DNA of 64,000 nt from Methylocella silvestris BL2 (GCF_000021745.1 NC_011666.1:186001-250000), one strand, 5' to 3'; shown: positions 47,777-58,525, counted from the first letter of the stretch. Notes: a model not told the origin generated them from the letters alone. Numbers and translations are program-made.

Positions 47777-49228
47777 TTAGCGTTCGCGGACGAGGTCGCG
47801 GAAAAGCTTGGCGTAAAGCGCCGCCGGGCGTCTCCAGGAGACGTCGGTCAACATGCCATTTTCGATGAGTTCGTCCCAGATTTCCGGCTCGGCCCAAAGC
47901 CGCGCGGCGCGCTCAAGCGTCGCTCCCAGCATGTCCGCTGTCGGCGGCGAGAATTGCAGGCCGGTGCCGATGCCCGAGGCGAGGGCCATTTCATTGGCGT
48001 CGATGATGGTGTCGGCGAGGCCGCCAACGCGCGCGACGATCGGCAAGGCGCCGTAGCGCAGCGCGCAGAGCTGGGTGAGGCCGCAGGGTTCGAAACGCGA
48101 GGGGATCACGATCGCGTCGGCGCCGGCCTGAATGCGGTGGGCGATGGCCTCGTCATAGCCGATCACCGCGCCGACCCGGCCGGGCCGGGCCTCCGCGGCC
48201 TCGAGGAGCTGGCGCACCAGTTCGGGTTCGCCGGAGCCGAGAACCGCGAGCTGGACGCCAAGGCGCTCCAGCAGATCGAGATTGGCGAGGAGAAGATCGA
48301 GGCCTTTCTGCCAGGAAAGCCGGCTGACGACGCCAAGAAGAAGCGCGCCGGGATCGGGATCAAGGCCGAACTTGTCTTGTAGCGCGGCCTTGTTGGCCGG
48401 CCGCCGCGCCAGCGTTTCGACGTCAAAGGGCTCGGTAATCAGTGGATCGCTCGATGGGTCCCAAACCTCGTCGTCAATGCCGTTCAAAATGCCGATGAGG
48501 CGTTCGGCCCGCGTGCGCAACAATCCGTCGAGCCCCATGCCATGTTCGGGCGTGCGGATCTCGGCGGCGTAGGTCGGCGAGACCGTGGTGATGCGGTCGG
48601 ACAGCGCGAGCGCGGCCTTGAGGAAGCCGATCGTCCCGTAATATTCGACGCCCTCAAGCGAGAAAGCCTGCGGCGGCAGGCCGAGCGCGCCAAGCAGCTC
48701 GGCCGGATATTTGCCCTGGAAGGCGAGGTTGTGGATGGTCGCGACGGTCCCCGGACGCTCGCGCCCATCGTAGTGAAGATAGGCGGCGGCTAATCCCGCC
48801 TGCCAGTCATGGGCGTGGACGATATCGGGTAAAAATCCGGGCGCCGCGCCAAAGCCGAGCGCGGACCCCGTCTGGCATAGCGCTGCGAAACGGAATGGAT
48901 TATCTGGAAAGTCGCGGCCGTCCGGCAGCAGATAGGGGTTGCCCGGACGATCGTAGAGATGCGGCGCGTCGAGCACGAAGAGATCGAGGCCGGCCGCGGA
49001 CCCGCGCAACACGCGCGCCGGCGCGCCATAAAGCGGCCTGGCGTCGATCACGGTCTCAGCATATTCGATTTGCGCCATCACCGCCGGATAGCCCGGCACA
49101 AGCGTTGCGACTTCGATTCCTTCGCCGGCGAGGGCCGCGGGCAGGGCGCCCGCGACATCGGCGAGTCCGCCGGTCTTGATCAGCGGGAAAATTTCCGAAA
49201 CGATGGCGAGAACGCTGATCTCGCTCAT
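47777..49228 (-). CDS. glgA: Glycogen synthase (ADP-glucose)
   Basis: Extends alpha-1,4-glucan from ADP-glucose. 483 residues, GT5 family. The ADP-glucose-binding motif [13 protein letters not shown] (about residue 18) is at the N-terminus, [14 protein letters not shown] and NLAFQGKYP follow, and the retaining GT-B acceptor region [17 protein letters not shown] is near 375. ATG 49228 overlaps the glgC stop by 4 bp (ATGA), so the two are translationally coupled. The reading frame continues upstream within glgC but without a plausible start. Confidence 0.97.
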   Translation of the reverse strand: MSEISVLAIVSEIFPLIKTGGLADVAGALPAALAGEGIEVATLVPGYPAVMAQIEYAETVIDARPLYGAPARVLRGSAAGLDLFVLDAPHLYDRPGNPYLLPDGRDFPDNPFRFAALCQTGSALGFGAAPGFLPDIVHAHDWQAGLAAAYLHYDGRERPGTVATIHNLAFQGKYPAELLGALGLPPQAFSLEGVEYYGTIGFLKAALALSDRITTVSPTYAAEIRTPEHGMGLDGLLRTRAERLIGILNGIDDEVWDPSSDPLITEPFDVETLARRPANKAALQDKFGLDPDPGALLLGVVSRLSWQKGLDLLLANLDLLERLGVQLAVLGSGEPELVRQLLEAAEARPGRVGAVIGYDEAIAHRIQAGADAIVIPSRFEPCGLTQLCALRYGALPIVARVGGLADTIIDANEMALASGIGTGLQFSPPTADMLGATLERAARLWAEPEIWDELIENGMLTDVSWRRPAALYAKLFRDLVRER

Positions 49229-50478
49229 TTGAGTTTGTCGATCATCGTTTGCGTGATGAGGCAGACGCCTTTCTCGGTGCGGCGGAAGCGCCCGGCGTCG
49301 AGCGTGGCGTCCTCGCCGACGATCAGGCCGCCGGGGATCTTGACGCCGCGGTCGATCACGACATTGCGCAGCCGCGTCGAGCGGCCGATTTCGACGTAAG
49401 GAAGGATGACGGCGTTCTCGACGTCGCAATAGGAGTTGATGCGAACGCCGGTGGACAGCATCGAGCGCTTCACATAGGCGCCCGAGATGATACAGCCGCC
49501 GGAGACCACGGAGGAGACGGCCATGCCGCGCCGCAGATCTTCGTCGTGGACGAATTTGGCGGGCGGCGTGACGGCGCCGTCGGTCCAGATCGGCCATTCC
49601 TTGTCGAACAGATCAAGGTCCGGGACGATGTCGGTCAGGTCGATGTTGGCTTCCCAATAGGCGTCGACCGTGCCGACGTCGCGCCAATAGGCGGCGTCGG
49701 CGTCGCCGGCTTGCACGCAGGAATCGGAAAAGTGATGGGCGATCGCTTTGCCATGCTTGACGAGATAGGGGATGATGTCCTTGCCGAAATCGCGGCTCGA
49801 ATGTGGGTCGGCGGCGTCGCGCTCGAGCTGTTCGAACAGAAAGTTCATCTCGAACACATAGATGCCCATCGAGGCCAGCGCCTTATCCGGCTTGCCCGGC
49901 ATCGCCGGCGGATCGGCGGGTTTTTCGACAAAGTCGATGATGCGGTCGTTTGCGTCGACGTGCATGACGCCGAAAGCGGATGCCTCCTCGCGCGCCACTT
50001 CAAGGCAGCCGACCGTGACGTCGGAGCCGGAGTCGGCATGCTGTTGCAGCATGATCTCATAGTCCATCTTGTAGATGTGGTCTCCGGCGAGGATCACCAT
50101 ATATTTTGGCGCGCGGTCGCGGATGATGTCGATGTTCTGGAATACGGCGTCGGCGGTGCCGGCATACCATTGATCCTCCGAGACGCGCTGGCTCGCCGGC
50201 ATGATGTCGAAGGTCTCATTGCTGCCGGCTCTGAAGAAATTCCAGCCGCGCGTCAGATGGCCGATCAGGCTGTGCGCCTTGTATTGCGTGGCGACGCCGA
50301 CGCGGCGGATGCCCGAGTTCAGCGCGTTCGACAGGGCGAAATCGATGATGCGCATCTTGCCGCCGAAATAGACCGCGGGCTTGGCGCGGCGATCGGTCAG
50401 TTCGAGGAGCCGACTGCCACGTCCCCCTGCGAGCACGAAAGCCATGGCTTGGCGGCCGATCGGCGCGCTCGTTCTCAT
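49225..50478 (-). CDS. glgC: Glucose-1-phosphate adenylyltransferase (ADP-glucose pyrophosphorylase)
   Basis: Catalyses the committed, allosterically controlled step, ATP plus glucose 1-phosphate to ADP-glucose. 417 residues. The nucleotide-binding loop is [27 protein letters not shown] (about 14-40), the catalytic aspartate is in [14 protein letters not shown], the sugar-binding motif is FVEKP, and the C-terminal left-handed beta-helix is present. Start is ATG 50478. It lies 62 bp downstream of glgB and is coupled to glgA. Confidence 0.98.
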   Translation of the reverse strand: MRTSAPIGRQAMAFVLAGGRGSRLLELTDRRAKPAVYFGGKMRIIDFALSNALNSGIRRVGVATQYKAHSLIGHLTRGWNFFRAGSNETFDIMPASQRVSEDQWYAGTADAVFQNIDIIRDRAPKYMVILAGDHIYKMDYEIMLQQHADSGSDVTVGCLEVAREEASAFGVMHVDANDRIIDFVEKPADPPAMPGKPDKALASMGIYVFEMNFLFEQLERDAADPHSSRDFGKDIIPYLVKHGKAIAHHFSDSCVQAGDADAAYWRDVGTVDAYWEANIDLTDIVPDLDLFDKEWPIWTDGAVTPPAKFVHDEDLRRGMAVSSVVSGGCIISGAYVKRSMLSTGVRINSYCDVENAVILPYVEIGRSTRLRNVVIDRGVKIPGGLIVGEDATLDAGRFRRTEKGVCLITQTMIDKLK

Positions 50479-50540
50479 CGATCGATTCCTTTGGACGCTT
50501 TCAACAAGGGCGGCTCATTTCGGCTCGGCGTTGCTTCGGC

Positions 50541-52760
50541 TCAAATGTTGGGGATGAAGAACAGGGTTGCGAGAGGGGGAAGGGTGATTTGCGCCGAAGC
50601 AGGTTGCCCATGCGAAGGCTCGTCCCGCGCCAGGATCGCGCCGAAATTGCCGACGCCCGAACCCCAATAGGCCGAGCTGTCCGTATTGATCGCCTCGCGC
50701 CACAACCCGCCGCGCGGCAAACCGATCGTGTAGTTGTAGCGCGGCTCCGGCGTAAAGTTGCTGACGATCGCAACGGGCTGGTCGCCGTCGTCGCCATAGC
50801 GCAGGAAGGCGAACACGGAATGGTCGAAATCATCGCCGATGACCCAGGAAAATCCAGCCGGATCCTTGTCGCGCCGGTAGAGCGCGGGCGTATCCTTGAC
50901 GAGGCTGTTGAGGTCGCGGATCAAACTCTGCACGCCCTTGTGGGCGGGCGAATCGAGCAGATGCCAGTCGAGTTCTCTGAATTCGCGCCATTCCTGGCGC
51001 TGGGCGAATTCCTGTCCCATGAACAACAGCTTCTTGCCAGGATGGCCCCACATGAAGCCGTAATAGGCGCGCAGGGTGGCGAACATGCGCCAGTCGTCGC
51101 CGGACATTTTCTCGAGCAGCGAGCCTTTGCCATGGGTGACTTCGTCATGGCTCAGCGGCAACACGAAATTTTCGGAAAAAGCGTAGACGAGGCCGAAGGT
51201 CAGCTTGTCATGCGACCAGCGCCGGTAGATCGGGTCGATCTCCATATATTCCAGCGTGTCATGCATGAAGCCCATATTCCACTTGAAGCCGAAGCCTAAC
51301 CCGCCCGACGCCGTCGGCGCCGAGACGCCCGGCCAGGAGGTCGATTCCTCGGCCAATGTGACGACGCCGGGGTGGGCCTCATAGACCAGCTCGTTGAACC
51401 GCTTCAAAAAAGCGACCGCGTCGCGGTTGTCGTTGCCGCCGTCCTCATTGGGCAGCCATTCGCCGGGATTGCGCGAATAATCGAGGTAGAGCATGGAGGC
51501 GACCGCGTCGACGCGCAATCCGTCGATATGATAGCGGTCGAGCCAGAACAAAGCATTGGCGATGAGGAAAGCGGAGACTTCGCGCCGGCCGAAATCATAG
51601 ATTGCCGTGTTCCAATCGGGGTGAAATCCGCGACGCGGGTCGGCGTGCTCATAGAGCGGGGCGCCGTCGAACTCTGCGAGCCCATGCATGTCGGTTGGAA
51701 AATGCGCCGGCACCCAATCAAGGATTATAGAGAGGCCGGCGGCATGCGCCCGATCGACGAAACGGGCGAAAGCGGCCGGGTCGCCGAACCGCCGCGTCGG
51801 CGCGAACAGTCCGATCGGCTGATAGCCCCAGGAGGCGTCGAGCGGATGCTCCGAGACGGGCATTAGTTCAAGATGGGTAAAGCCGAGATCGAGGGCGTAG
51901 GGAATCAGCTGATCGGCGAATTCGTCATAGGTGAGAAAGCGGCCGCCTTCGCCGCGCCGCCACGAGCCGAGGTGAACCTCGAGGGTCGTCATCGGTTCGC
52001 GCCACGCCTGGCGCGTCCGGCGGCGCTCCAGAAAAGCCTCGTCCGTCCATTTGAAATCATCAATGCGCGCGACGATGGAGGCGGTCGAAGGGCGCATTTC
52101 CCCAGCAAACCCGACAGGATCGGCCTTGAGCGGCAACAGCCGGCCGTCGTGGGCGATGATTTCATATTTATAGGCGGTTCCCGCCCCGACATGCGGCGCG
52201 AAAATCTCCCAAAGGCCCGAATCGATGCGCTTGCGCATCTGATGCAGCCGCCCGTCCCAGCGATTGAAATCGCCGACGACCGAGACGCGCACGGCGTTCG
52301 GCGCCCAGACGGCGAAATGAACGCCCGCGACGCCCTCGACCTCCATGAGATGGGCGCCGAGCTTTTCGTAAAGCGCGCGATGCGTGCCTTCGACGAGAAG
52401 ATAATCATCCATCTGCCCGAGCACGGGCCCGATGGAATAGGGGTCGACGAAGCGCCACGACCCGCCGGCGTTGGCGGCCTCGAGCTCATAGCGCAACGGT
52501 CGGGAGGCGCCGGGAGCCAGTCCCTCGAACACGCCGCCGCCGCGGCTCTCCAGTTTGAAATAGCCGTCGTCGGCGGTCGCCGCGGCAAGCGTGTCGGCGT
52601 CGGGCGAAAAGGCCCGGATCACCAGGCCGTCACTCGTCTCATGCGGTCCGAGAACGGCGAAGGGGTCGCCATGCCGGGCTTCGCCAATGGCGGCGATGTC
52701 ATCCTCGCCAAGCCGCCAGTCGCCGGCGTCCCGCTCCGGGGCGCCTGCGTTTTGTCCCAT
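50541..52760 (-). CDS. glgB: 1,4-alpha-glucan branching enzyme
   Basis: Introduces alpha-1,6 branches into glycogen. About 739 residues, GH13. Two N-terminal CBM48-like beta modules are followed by the barrel with nucleophile GLRVDAVASMLYLDYSR, acid LAEESTSWPGV and LSHDEVTHGKGS. The GDPFAVLGPHE segment near the N-terminus is typical of long GlgB forms. ATG 52760 lies 2 nt after the glgP stop; an earlier ATG at 52799 has a perfect AGGAG five bases upstream but is inside glgP, where those bases also encode conserved GlgP residues. Confidence 0.97.
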   Translation of the reverse strand: MGQNAGAPERDAGDWRLGEDDIAAIGEARHGDPFAVLGPHETSDGLVIRAFSPDADTLAAATADDGYFKLESRGGGVFEGLAPGASRPLRYELEAANAGGSWRFVDPYSIGPVLGQMDDYLLVEGTHRALYEKLGAHLMEVEGVAGVHFAVWAPNAVRVSVVGDFNRWDGRLHQMRKRIDSGLWEIFAPHVGAGTAYKYEIIAHDGRLLPLKADPVGFAGEMRPSTASIVARIDDFKWTDEAFLERRRTRQAWREPMTTLEVHLGSWRRGEGGRFLTYDEFADQLIPYALDLGFTHLELMPVSEHPLDASWGYQPIGLFAPTRRFGDPAAFARFVDRAHAAGLSIILDWVPAHFPTDMHGLAEFDGAPLYEHADPRRGFHPDWNTAIYDFGRREVSAFLIANALFWLDRYHIDGLRVDAVASMLYLDYSRNPGEWLPNEDGGNDNRDAVAFLKRFNELVYEAHPGVVTLAEESTSWPGVSAPTASGGLGFGFKWNMGFMHDTLEYMEIDPIYRRWSHDKLTFGLVYAFSENFVLPLSHDEVTHGKGSLLEKMSGDDWRMFATLRAYYGFMWGHPGKKLLFMGQEFAQRQEWREFRELDWHLLDSPAHKGVQSLIRDLNSLVKDTPALYRRDKDPAGFSWVIGDDFDHSVFAFLRYGDDGDQPVAIVSNFTPEPRYNYTIGLPRGGLWREAINTDSSAYWGSGVGNFGAILARDEPSHGQPASAQITLPPLATLFFIPNI

Positions 52761-52762
52761 TG

Positions 52763-55273
52763 TCAGTTTCGTCCGGGCGGCGTCGTTGGTACGTTCCATA
52801 TCTCCTGCGCATATTCCGTGATGGTCCTGTCGGAAGAGAACCACCCCATGTTTGACGTGTTGATGACGGCGGAGCGCCACCAGCTCTTTTTATCGCGCCA
52901 ACGCTTGAACACGTCGCGCTGCGTATTGTAGTAGCTGTCGAAGTCGGCGGTCACCAGGAAGAAGTCATTGTAGGTGAGCGCATCGACCAGCGGGCGGTAG
53001 CGGTCCGGCTGCTCCGGCGAGAAGACGCCCGAGGCGATCGATTCCAGCGCCTCGGACAAGCGTTGCGACCGCGCGATAGCCTCCTGGCCGCTAATGCCCT
53101 GCGTCCGTTTGGCTTCGACTTGATCCGCCGTCAGCCCGAAGATGAAAATATTCGGCGCGCCGACTTTTTCGAGGATTTCGACATTGGCGCCGTCGAGCGT
53201 TCCAATCGTCAACGCTCCATTCAACGCGAACTTCATATTGCCGGTTCCCGAGGCTTCCATGCCCGCGGTCGAGATCTGCTCGGAGAGATCGGCGGCGGGA
53301 ATGATGCGTTCGGCGAGGCTGACATTATAGTTCGGTAAAAACACGACCTTGAGGAGGCCGCGAACCGTCGGGTCGGAATTGACCACCTTGCCGACGTCAT
53401 TGGCGAGCTGGATGATCAGCTTGGCCGTCGTATAGCTCGCCGCCGCCTTGCCGGCGAAAATTTTCACGCGCGGAATCCACTCGCGGAACGACTGGGCGCG
53501 GATTTCCTCGAAGATCGCCACTGTCTCGAGAATATTGAGGATCTGCCTTTTATATTCGTGAATGCGCTTGATATGCACGTCGAACAGCGCATCCGGATCG
53601 AGTTTTACGCCAATCCGGTCGCGAACGAGGGCGCTCAGCGCGACTTTGTTGGCGCGCCGGATCGCCGCATAGCGCTCCGTGAAGGCGGAATCATCGGCGT
53701 AGGGGGCGACTTTCTCGAGGATCGTCGCGTCGTCGAGAAGCGTGTCGCCGACCACCTCGGTCAGCAGCGAGGTCAGCGACGGATTGGCTTCCTTGAGCCA
53801 GCGGCGGAAGGTGATTCCATTGGTCTTGTTGGTGATCTTGCCCGGCTCGACGGATTCAAGATCGCGGAAAACGGTCGTCTTCATCAGATCGGAATGAAGC
53901 GCCGACACGCCGTTGACCTTATGCGAGCCGAGAAAGGCGAGATGCCCCATCCGCACGCGCCGCCCATGAGATTCGTCAATCAGCGAAAGCGCTGCGAGTC
54001 GCGCGCCGCTCGCGTCCGGTCCCTTGCCGACCTTTTCGAGATGGAGCGCATTGATCAGATAAATGATCTGCATATGGCGCGGCAGCAGCCGCTCCATCAG
54101 CGGCACCGGCCAGGTTTCGAGCGCTTCGGGAAGCAGGGTGTGGTTGGTGTAGCTGAATGTCGCTTTGGTGATCGCCCAGGACTTGTTCCAGGGGATGTCG
54201 TAGCGATCGACCAGAATATGCATCAATTCGGCGACGGCGATTGCCGGATGGGTGTCGTTGAGCTGAATGGCGGCCTTGTCGGCCAGAGTCTTTATGTCTC
54301 CGAACAACGACATGTGCCGCCGCACGAGATCTTGCAGCGACGCCGAGGCGAAGAAATATTCCTGCCGCAGGCGCAGCTCCTGCCCGGCCGGGCTGGTGTC
54401 GCCCGGATAGAGCACTTTGGAGATCGATTCGGCGCGGACCTGATCCATCAGCGCGCCGACATGGTCGCCGCTGTTGAATTTGTCGAGCCGCAGCGGATCG
54501 GCCGCGCGCGCGGCCCACAGCCGCAGCGTGTTGATATGCGCGCCGCGCCAGCCGGCGATGGGCGTGTCATAGGCGAGGGCCTGAACCGTCTCGCCCGGCA
54601 TCCACACCTGCTTCAATTCGCCGTCCGGCAGCGTCTGCGTCTCGATATGGCCGCTGAAGCCGACGCCATAGACGAGTTCGGGCCGCTGGAACTCCCACGG
54701 ATTGCCATAGGAGAGCCAATCTTCCGGATATTCGAGCTGACGGCCGTCCTTGATGCGCTGGCGGAACAAGCCATGATCGTAGCGGATGCCATAGCCATAG
54801 GCGGCGATGGAGAGCGTCGCCATGCTTTCCATAAAACAGGCGGCGAGACGCCCAAGGCCGCCATTGCCGAGCGCCGCGTCCGGCTCGACCTCGCGCAGCG
54901 CCTCAAGATCGACTCCGAGCTCGGCGAGCGCGGCGCGGGTCTGGTCGATCAGCTCCATATTGGTGAGGGCGTCGATCAGCAGCCGGCCGATAAGGAATTC
55001 AAGGCTGAGATAATAGACCCGCTTGCGGCCGGTCTTCTTGGCGGTGTCGATCGAGGTAAGCCAGCTTTCGACGATCTTGTCGCGCACGCTGAGGGCCGTC
55101 GCGATAAACCAGTCATGCGGGGTCGCCGAGCCGACGCTCTTGCTGACCGAATGTTTGAGCTTCTCAAGGATACGATCGCGGATTTCGGCGACTTCCGCCG
55201 CGGCCGGAACTTGGCCCGTTGCGGCCGGCGCGGCCGCATCCGCCACGAGCGGGGCATCGGCTTGAACATCCAT
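52763..55273 (-). CDS. glgP: Glycogen/alpha-glucan phosphorylase
   Basis: Releases glucose 1-phosphate from glycogen ends. 836 residues, GT35. Visible: YYLSLEFLIGR near the N-terminus, AALGNGGLGRLAACFMESMATL, the PLP lysine region EASGTGNMKFALNGALTIGTLDGANVE (about 660-690) and the C-terminal AQEIWNV. ATG 55273 is preferred, with GGGAG 11 nt upstream; a longer frame reaches 55345. As first gene of the operon it probably carries the main promoter; about 300 bp of non-coding DNA precede it. Confidence 0.97.
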   Translation of the reverse strand: MDVQADAPLVADAAAPAATGQVPAAAEVAEIRDRILEKLKHSVSKSVGSATPHDWFIATALSVRDKIVESWLTSIDTAKKTGRKRVYYLSLEFLIGRLLIDALTNMELIDQTRAALAELGVDLEALREVEPDAALGNGGLGRLAACFMESMATLSIAAYGYGIRYDHGLFRQRIKDGRQLEYPEDWLSYGNPWEFQRPELVYGVGFSGHIETQTLPDGELKQVWMPGETVQALAYDTPIAGWRGAHINTLRLWAARAADPLRLDKFNSGDHVGALMDQVRAESISKVLYPGDTSPAGQELRLRQEYFFASASLQDLVRRHMSLFGDIKTLADKAAIQLNDTHPAIAVAELMHILVDRYDIPWNKSWAITKATFSYTNHTLLPEALETWPVPLMERLLPRHMQIIYLINALHLEKVGKGPDASGARLAALSLIDESHGRRVRMGHLAFLGSHKVNGVSALHSDLMKTTVFRDLESVEPGKITNKTNGITFRRWLKEANPSLTSLLTEVVGDTLLDDATILEKVAPYADDSAFTERYAAIRRANKVALSALVRDRIGVKLDPDALFDVHIKRIHEYKRQILNILETVAIFEEIRAQSFREWIPRVKIFAGKAAASYTTAKLIIQLANDVGKVVNSDPTVRGLLKVVFLPNYNVSLAERIIPAADLSEQISTAGMEASGTGNMKFALNGALTIGTLDGANVEILEKVGAPNIFIFGLTADQVEAKRTQGISGQEAIARSQRLSEALESIASGVFSPEQPDRYRPLVDALTYNDFFLVTADFDSYYNTQRDVFKRWRDKKSWWRSAVINTSNMGWFSSDRTITEYAQEIWNVPTTPPGRN

Positions 55274-55536
55274 CTGAGCGGCGCTCCCTTTCCTGCGCAG
55301 GTCGTTAAGCGCTGCGGACCTGATGCGGAGCAAAGCGCGGGCCATGCGGGCCGCTTTGGCGAGGTTCCGGTTGGAGCGTCATGCTAGACCAAGGGCGATA
55401 GGCGACAAAGCCGAACCTTGCCGGCCTTCATGGCTCTATCGGCGGACAAGATTGCGCCTCAGGAGGGCGCGTTTCGCGTTCCGCGCCGCACGCTGCGGCA
55501 ATTTGCCTAAGTTTTAGCAGGCCGGCCATTCGACGT

Positions 55537-55546
55537 GTGACGTCAC
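55537..55546. promoter_or_regulatory. Perfect palindrome upstream of the glycogen operon
   Basis: GTGACGTCAC is a 10-bp perfect dyad overlapping a second palindrome, GACGTGTGACGTC (55532-55544). It lies about 265 bp upstream of the glgP start and 30 bp downstream of the end of the glycine-zipper gene. It could be an operator; chance cannot be excluded. Confidence 0.3.
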
Positions 55547-55576
55547 GGCGAAGGCCCGCCCCGCCTTCTCGTAATC

Positions 55577-55858
55577 TCAATATTGATTGTATTGCCGCGG
55601 CGCATAGGAAGAGCGCCCTTCGTCGTTATCTCGGCGATCGTATTTATTCCGCTCATGCGAGCCATAGGCGCAGCCGGCAGCCGCGCCGAGAACGCCATGG
55701 CCAACGAGGTGCCCGGCGACGCCGCCGACGAGCGCGCCCTTGAGACAGCCGGGTCTTGCTTGCGCCGGTCCCGCCGCGAGGGCGCCCGCAACGCCAACGG
55801 CAAGCGCTCCGGCCAAAGCCGCATTTCTCAGGATATGGATTGATTTGACGGAAGACAT
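55577..55858 (-). CDS. Small secreted glycine-zipper protein
   Basis: 93 residues. A signal peptide (HILRNAALAGALAVGVAGALAAG, cleavage near AQA) is followed by a glycine-zipper hairpin (LKGALVGGVAGHLVGHGVLGAAAG) and a charged, aromatic tail rich in D, R, N and Y. Two cysteines flank the zipper. Such 2TM glycine-zipper proteins are envelope-associated; no specific function is known. ATG 55858 has a strong GAGAGG site 5 nt upstream, which supports real expression. Confidence 0.78.
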   Translation of the reverse strand: MSSVKSIHILRNAALAGALAVGVAGALAAGPAQARPGCLKGALVGGVAGHLVGHGVLGAAAGCAYGSHERNKYDRRDNDEGRSSYAPRQYNQY

Positions 55859-55936
55859 TTCGACCTCTCTTTCGCCAAGCTGAACGCCGCCATAGCCCAG
55901 GGGTTCACGCCCGCCTTTGCGAAATCCGCCGCGACT

Positions 55937-58525
55937 TTAGTTCGCTCCGGCGGAAACGCCGTCGTCGAAGCTCGCCATTCCGATAATACGGGAGACCCTT
56001 TGGCCATCGTCGGAGAGCGGCAGCAGCAGCCGCTCGAAAAAGAAGGATCGGCCCTGCGTGAGGTTGAAATAGGCATATTCATAAGCGGGCCGCCCGGAAC
56101 GGATGCAGCGGCGGTAGGCGCCGTCCTCGGCCCCGAGAATTTCGGTTTCGGATACTTCAATATCCTGGCATTCCCGCCGCAGACCCATGCGGTCGACCAG
56201 GGCCTTGCCGACCGACACGAAACGCACGGCGGGCGGATTGATCGCATTGTCGACGTCGGCGACGATGACATGGTCTTGCGGCTCGATGTCGTCGAGCGAC
56301 AGCTCATCGAGACGGGGCAGCTTGCCGTCGCGGTAAAGATTGGTCCACAGGGTCTGCAATTTTTCGAGCGCAGGCGACCGGATGCGTTCTGCGCGCGGAG
56401 CGTCCTGCTGCGCCGTGTCGATCACCGAGGAGCGCGGCGCGCGGAGCGTCCATGAAACGCCTTCCTCCGGATAGATCAGGCTGGCGGTCCCGCGCAGCGA
56501 CTGTCCCGCCACCCGCTGGATGACGGTCGTCCCGAACCCCGCGCGTTCGGGCGCCTGCACGGGCGGCCCACCGCGCTCGACCCAATTCAGAACGAACATC
56601 GGCTCGGCCTCCGCCTCGTGATCGACCCGCCATCCGATCGAAACGCGGCCGATCGCATTCGACAGCGCGCCATATTTGGCGGCGTTGGTCGAGAGCTCGT
56701 GCAAGGCCATGCCAATCATCTGCGCCGCGTCCGGCTTCAGCCGGACGCCGAGGCCGCTCAGCATGATGCGGCGCTGGCCCGGCTCCCAATGATGACCGAC
56801 CTGCGAAAAGATGAGATCGGTCATCGACACGCTCAGCGAATTGGTCTTCGCGAGCAGATCATGCGAATGAGCGAGGGCGCGCAGACGGTCGCTGAAGCGG
56901 GCGACGAAATCATCTTTCGACACGCTGCCCTTGGCCGATTGGCGCAGGATCGATTCGATGACGGAGAGAAGGTTCTTCGATCTGTGCGAGAGTTCGCGCA
57001 GCAGGATCGAGGCCTGGTCGTCGCGCCGCCGCGCCTCCGTGACATCGTGCCAGACCGCGACGGCCCCGGTGATCGCGCCGTCCACGATGAGCGGCAGTTC
57101 CGCCGTTTCGAAATCATGTTTCAGCCCACTGGGCGAGGTGATCTGATAATGCTGCGGCCCAACGCTTTCGCCGGCGAGCGCGCGGCGCGCCGCCAGGGCG
57201 GCAGGGTCGATCGTCTCGCCTGCGGAATTGCGCACGCTGAGCTGGGCGGCGACGTCCCCGAACGGGAGCGGCTGCGGCATATCTGGAGTGACGCCCCAGA
57301 CGGCGCGCGCAGCGGCGTTGGTGCGCGCGATTGCGCCATCGCGGTTAAACACGGTCACCGGCACATTCAACGCCTCGAACACCGCATCGAGCTCGGCTGT
57401 CTGCTGCGCCATCCGCGCATTTGCCTGTTCGAGCTGGGCCAGCACGCGCTTTTCGTCCGAGATGTCCCGCGCCAGCACGGAAATGGCGGCGGCGTCGCCG
57501 TTGCGGCCGCGCATCGGCGCAATGCTCAAAAGGACATCAAAGGACGATCCGTCTCGGCGCAGGCGCTTTGTCTCGCGCCGGACGATGTCGCCCGCCTTCG
57601 CCGCCTCGAACAGGGCCTCGGCTTCGCTTTGCAGCTCGGGCGGGATCAGCGCTGTCTCGGCTTTGCCGATCATTTCTCGCGACGAAACGCCGAACATGCG
57701 CTCGGCGGCGGGATTCCAGCTCCTCACCGCGCCGTCAAGCGTCAGGCTGTAGATCGCGTCGCCGGTCGTTCCGACGATGGCGGCGAGATGGGCGTTGTCT
57801 TCTTCAAGGCGTCTGTTCTGCGTGACGTCGAGCATTACGCCGATGCGGCTGACCGGCTGCCCATTTTCGAAAAAAGTGCGTCCGCGCAACGACAGCCAGC
57901 GCAAGACGCCGTCGCCGTGCCGACGGATACGGAATTCGGTCGCATAGGAGCCGTCGCCGGCGGGATCGCTGGCGGCGGCGAGCGCCCCTTCGGCGGCAGG
58001 CCGATCCTCATCCAGCACCTGATCGGCAAGCATCGAGAAGCAAATGGAATCCGTTGGATCGCGGCCCCAGATCGCCGAGGCCCGCCCATCTAGCTGATAG
58101 CGCTGCGTCAAAAGGTCGATCTCATAGGCGCCGATCGCGGCGGCGCCGAGGGCGAGCTTCAGCCGCTCCCCGGCGTGGCGGGAGGCGCCGCTGGCGAGCC
58201 GTTCGGCGGTCAGATCGCGGAGCGAAATCGCGCCCGGCGCGTCGCCCCGGGCTTTTGCCTCGATCTCGACGGCGACGAGGCCGCCATCCTTGCAGCGAAT
58301 GAGGGCGCCGAATTTCGCTGCGAACCCGGCGCGAAGGGCGGCGAGCGCGCGGTGCGACTGAGGCGTCGGGACCGCGACGAGATGCTCGATGTCGCCGCCC
58401 ATGACGTCCTGCGCCCGGAACCCTGTCAAAGCTTCCGCAGCCGCGTCCCAGCTCGCGATCTCCCCCTTCGACGAGAGGCTGATCGTGATATAGTCTACAG
58501 CTTGCATGGCGTTTGCGGAGGACAA
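55937..58525 (-). CDS. Multi-PAS HWE-family sensor histidine kinase with a C-terminal PAS_5-like domain
   Basis: 862 residues, no membrane segment. Several PAS domains occupy about 1-480; one has the FGVSSREMIGKAETALIP pattern of S-box sensors. The kinase core follows: H514 in LLRELSHRSKNLLSVIES, N box HELSTNAAKYGAL, the W-x-E motif of the HWE family (LNWVERGG) and a GFGTTVIQR glycine motif. A further domain after the kinase (about 700-855; TLWTNLYRDGKLPRLDELSLDDI) resembles PAS_5, an unusual position. HWE kinases often act in general stress or light responses. TTG 58525 is proposed as start because GAGAGGGA lies 5 nt upstream; ATG 58507 and 58540 have no such site. No partner regulator is adjacent. 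Confidence 0.88.
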   Translation of the reverse strand: MSSANAMQAVDYITISLSSKGEIASWDAAAEALTGFRAQDVMGGDIEHLVAVPTPQSHRALAALRAGFAAKFGALIRCKDGGLVAVEIEAKARGDAPGAISLRDLTAERLASGASRHAGERLKLALGAAAIGAYEIDLLTQRYQLDGRASAIWGRDPTDSICFSMLADQVLDEDRPAAEGALAAASDPAGDGSYATEFRIRRHGDGVLRWLSLRGRTFFENGQPVSRIGVMLDVTQNRRLEEDNAHLAAIVGTTGDAIYSLTLDGAVRSWNPAAERMFGVSSREMIGKAETALIPPELQSEAEALFEAAKAGDIVRRETKRLRRDGSSFDVLLSIAPMRGRNGDAAAISVLARDISDEKRVLAQLEQANARMAQQTAELDAVFEALNVPVTVFNRDGAIARTNAAARAVWGVTPDMPQPLPFGDVAAQLSVRNSAGETIDPAALAARRALAGESVGPQHYQITSPSGLKHDFETAELPLIVDGAITGAVAVWHDVTEARRRDDQASILLRELSHRSKNLLSVIESILRQSAKGSVSKDDFVARFSDRLRALAHSHDLLAKTNSLSVSMTDLIFSQVGHHWEPGQRRIMLSGLGVRLKPDAAQMIGMALHELSTNAAKYGALSNAIGRVSIGWRVDHEAEAEPMFVLNWVERGGPPVQAPERAGFGTTVIQRVAGQSLRGTASLIYPEEGVSWTLRAPRSSVIDTAQQDAPRAERIRSPALEKLQTLWTNLYRDGKLPRLDELSLDDIEPQDHVIVADVDNAINPPAVRFVSVGKALVDRMGLRRECQDIEVSETEILGAEDGAYRRCIRSGRPAYEYAYFNLTQGRSFFFERLLLPLSDDGQRVSRIIGMASFDDGVSAGAN

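Noticed and set aside
53558-55387. A 609-codon plus-strand frame opposite glgP
   Set aside because: Shadow of a strongly conserved phosphorylase gene.
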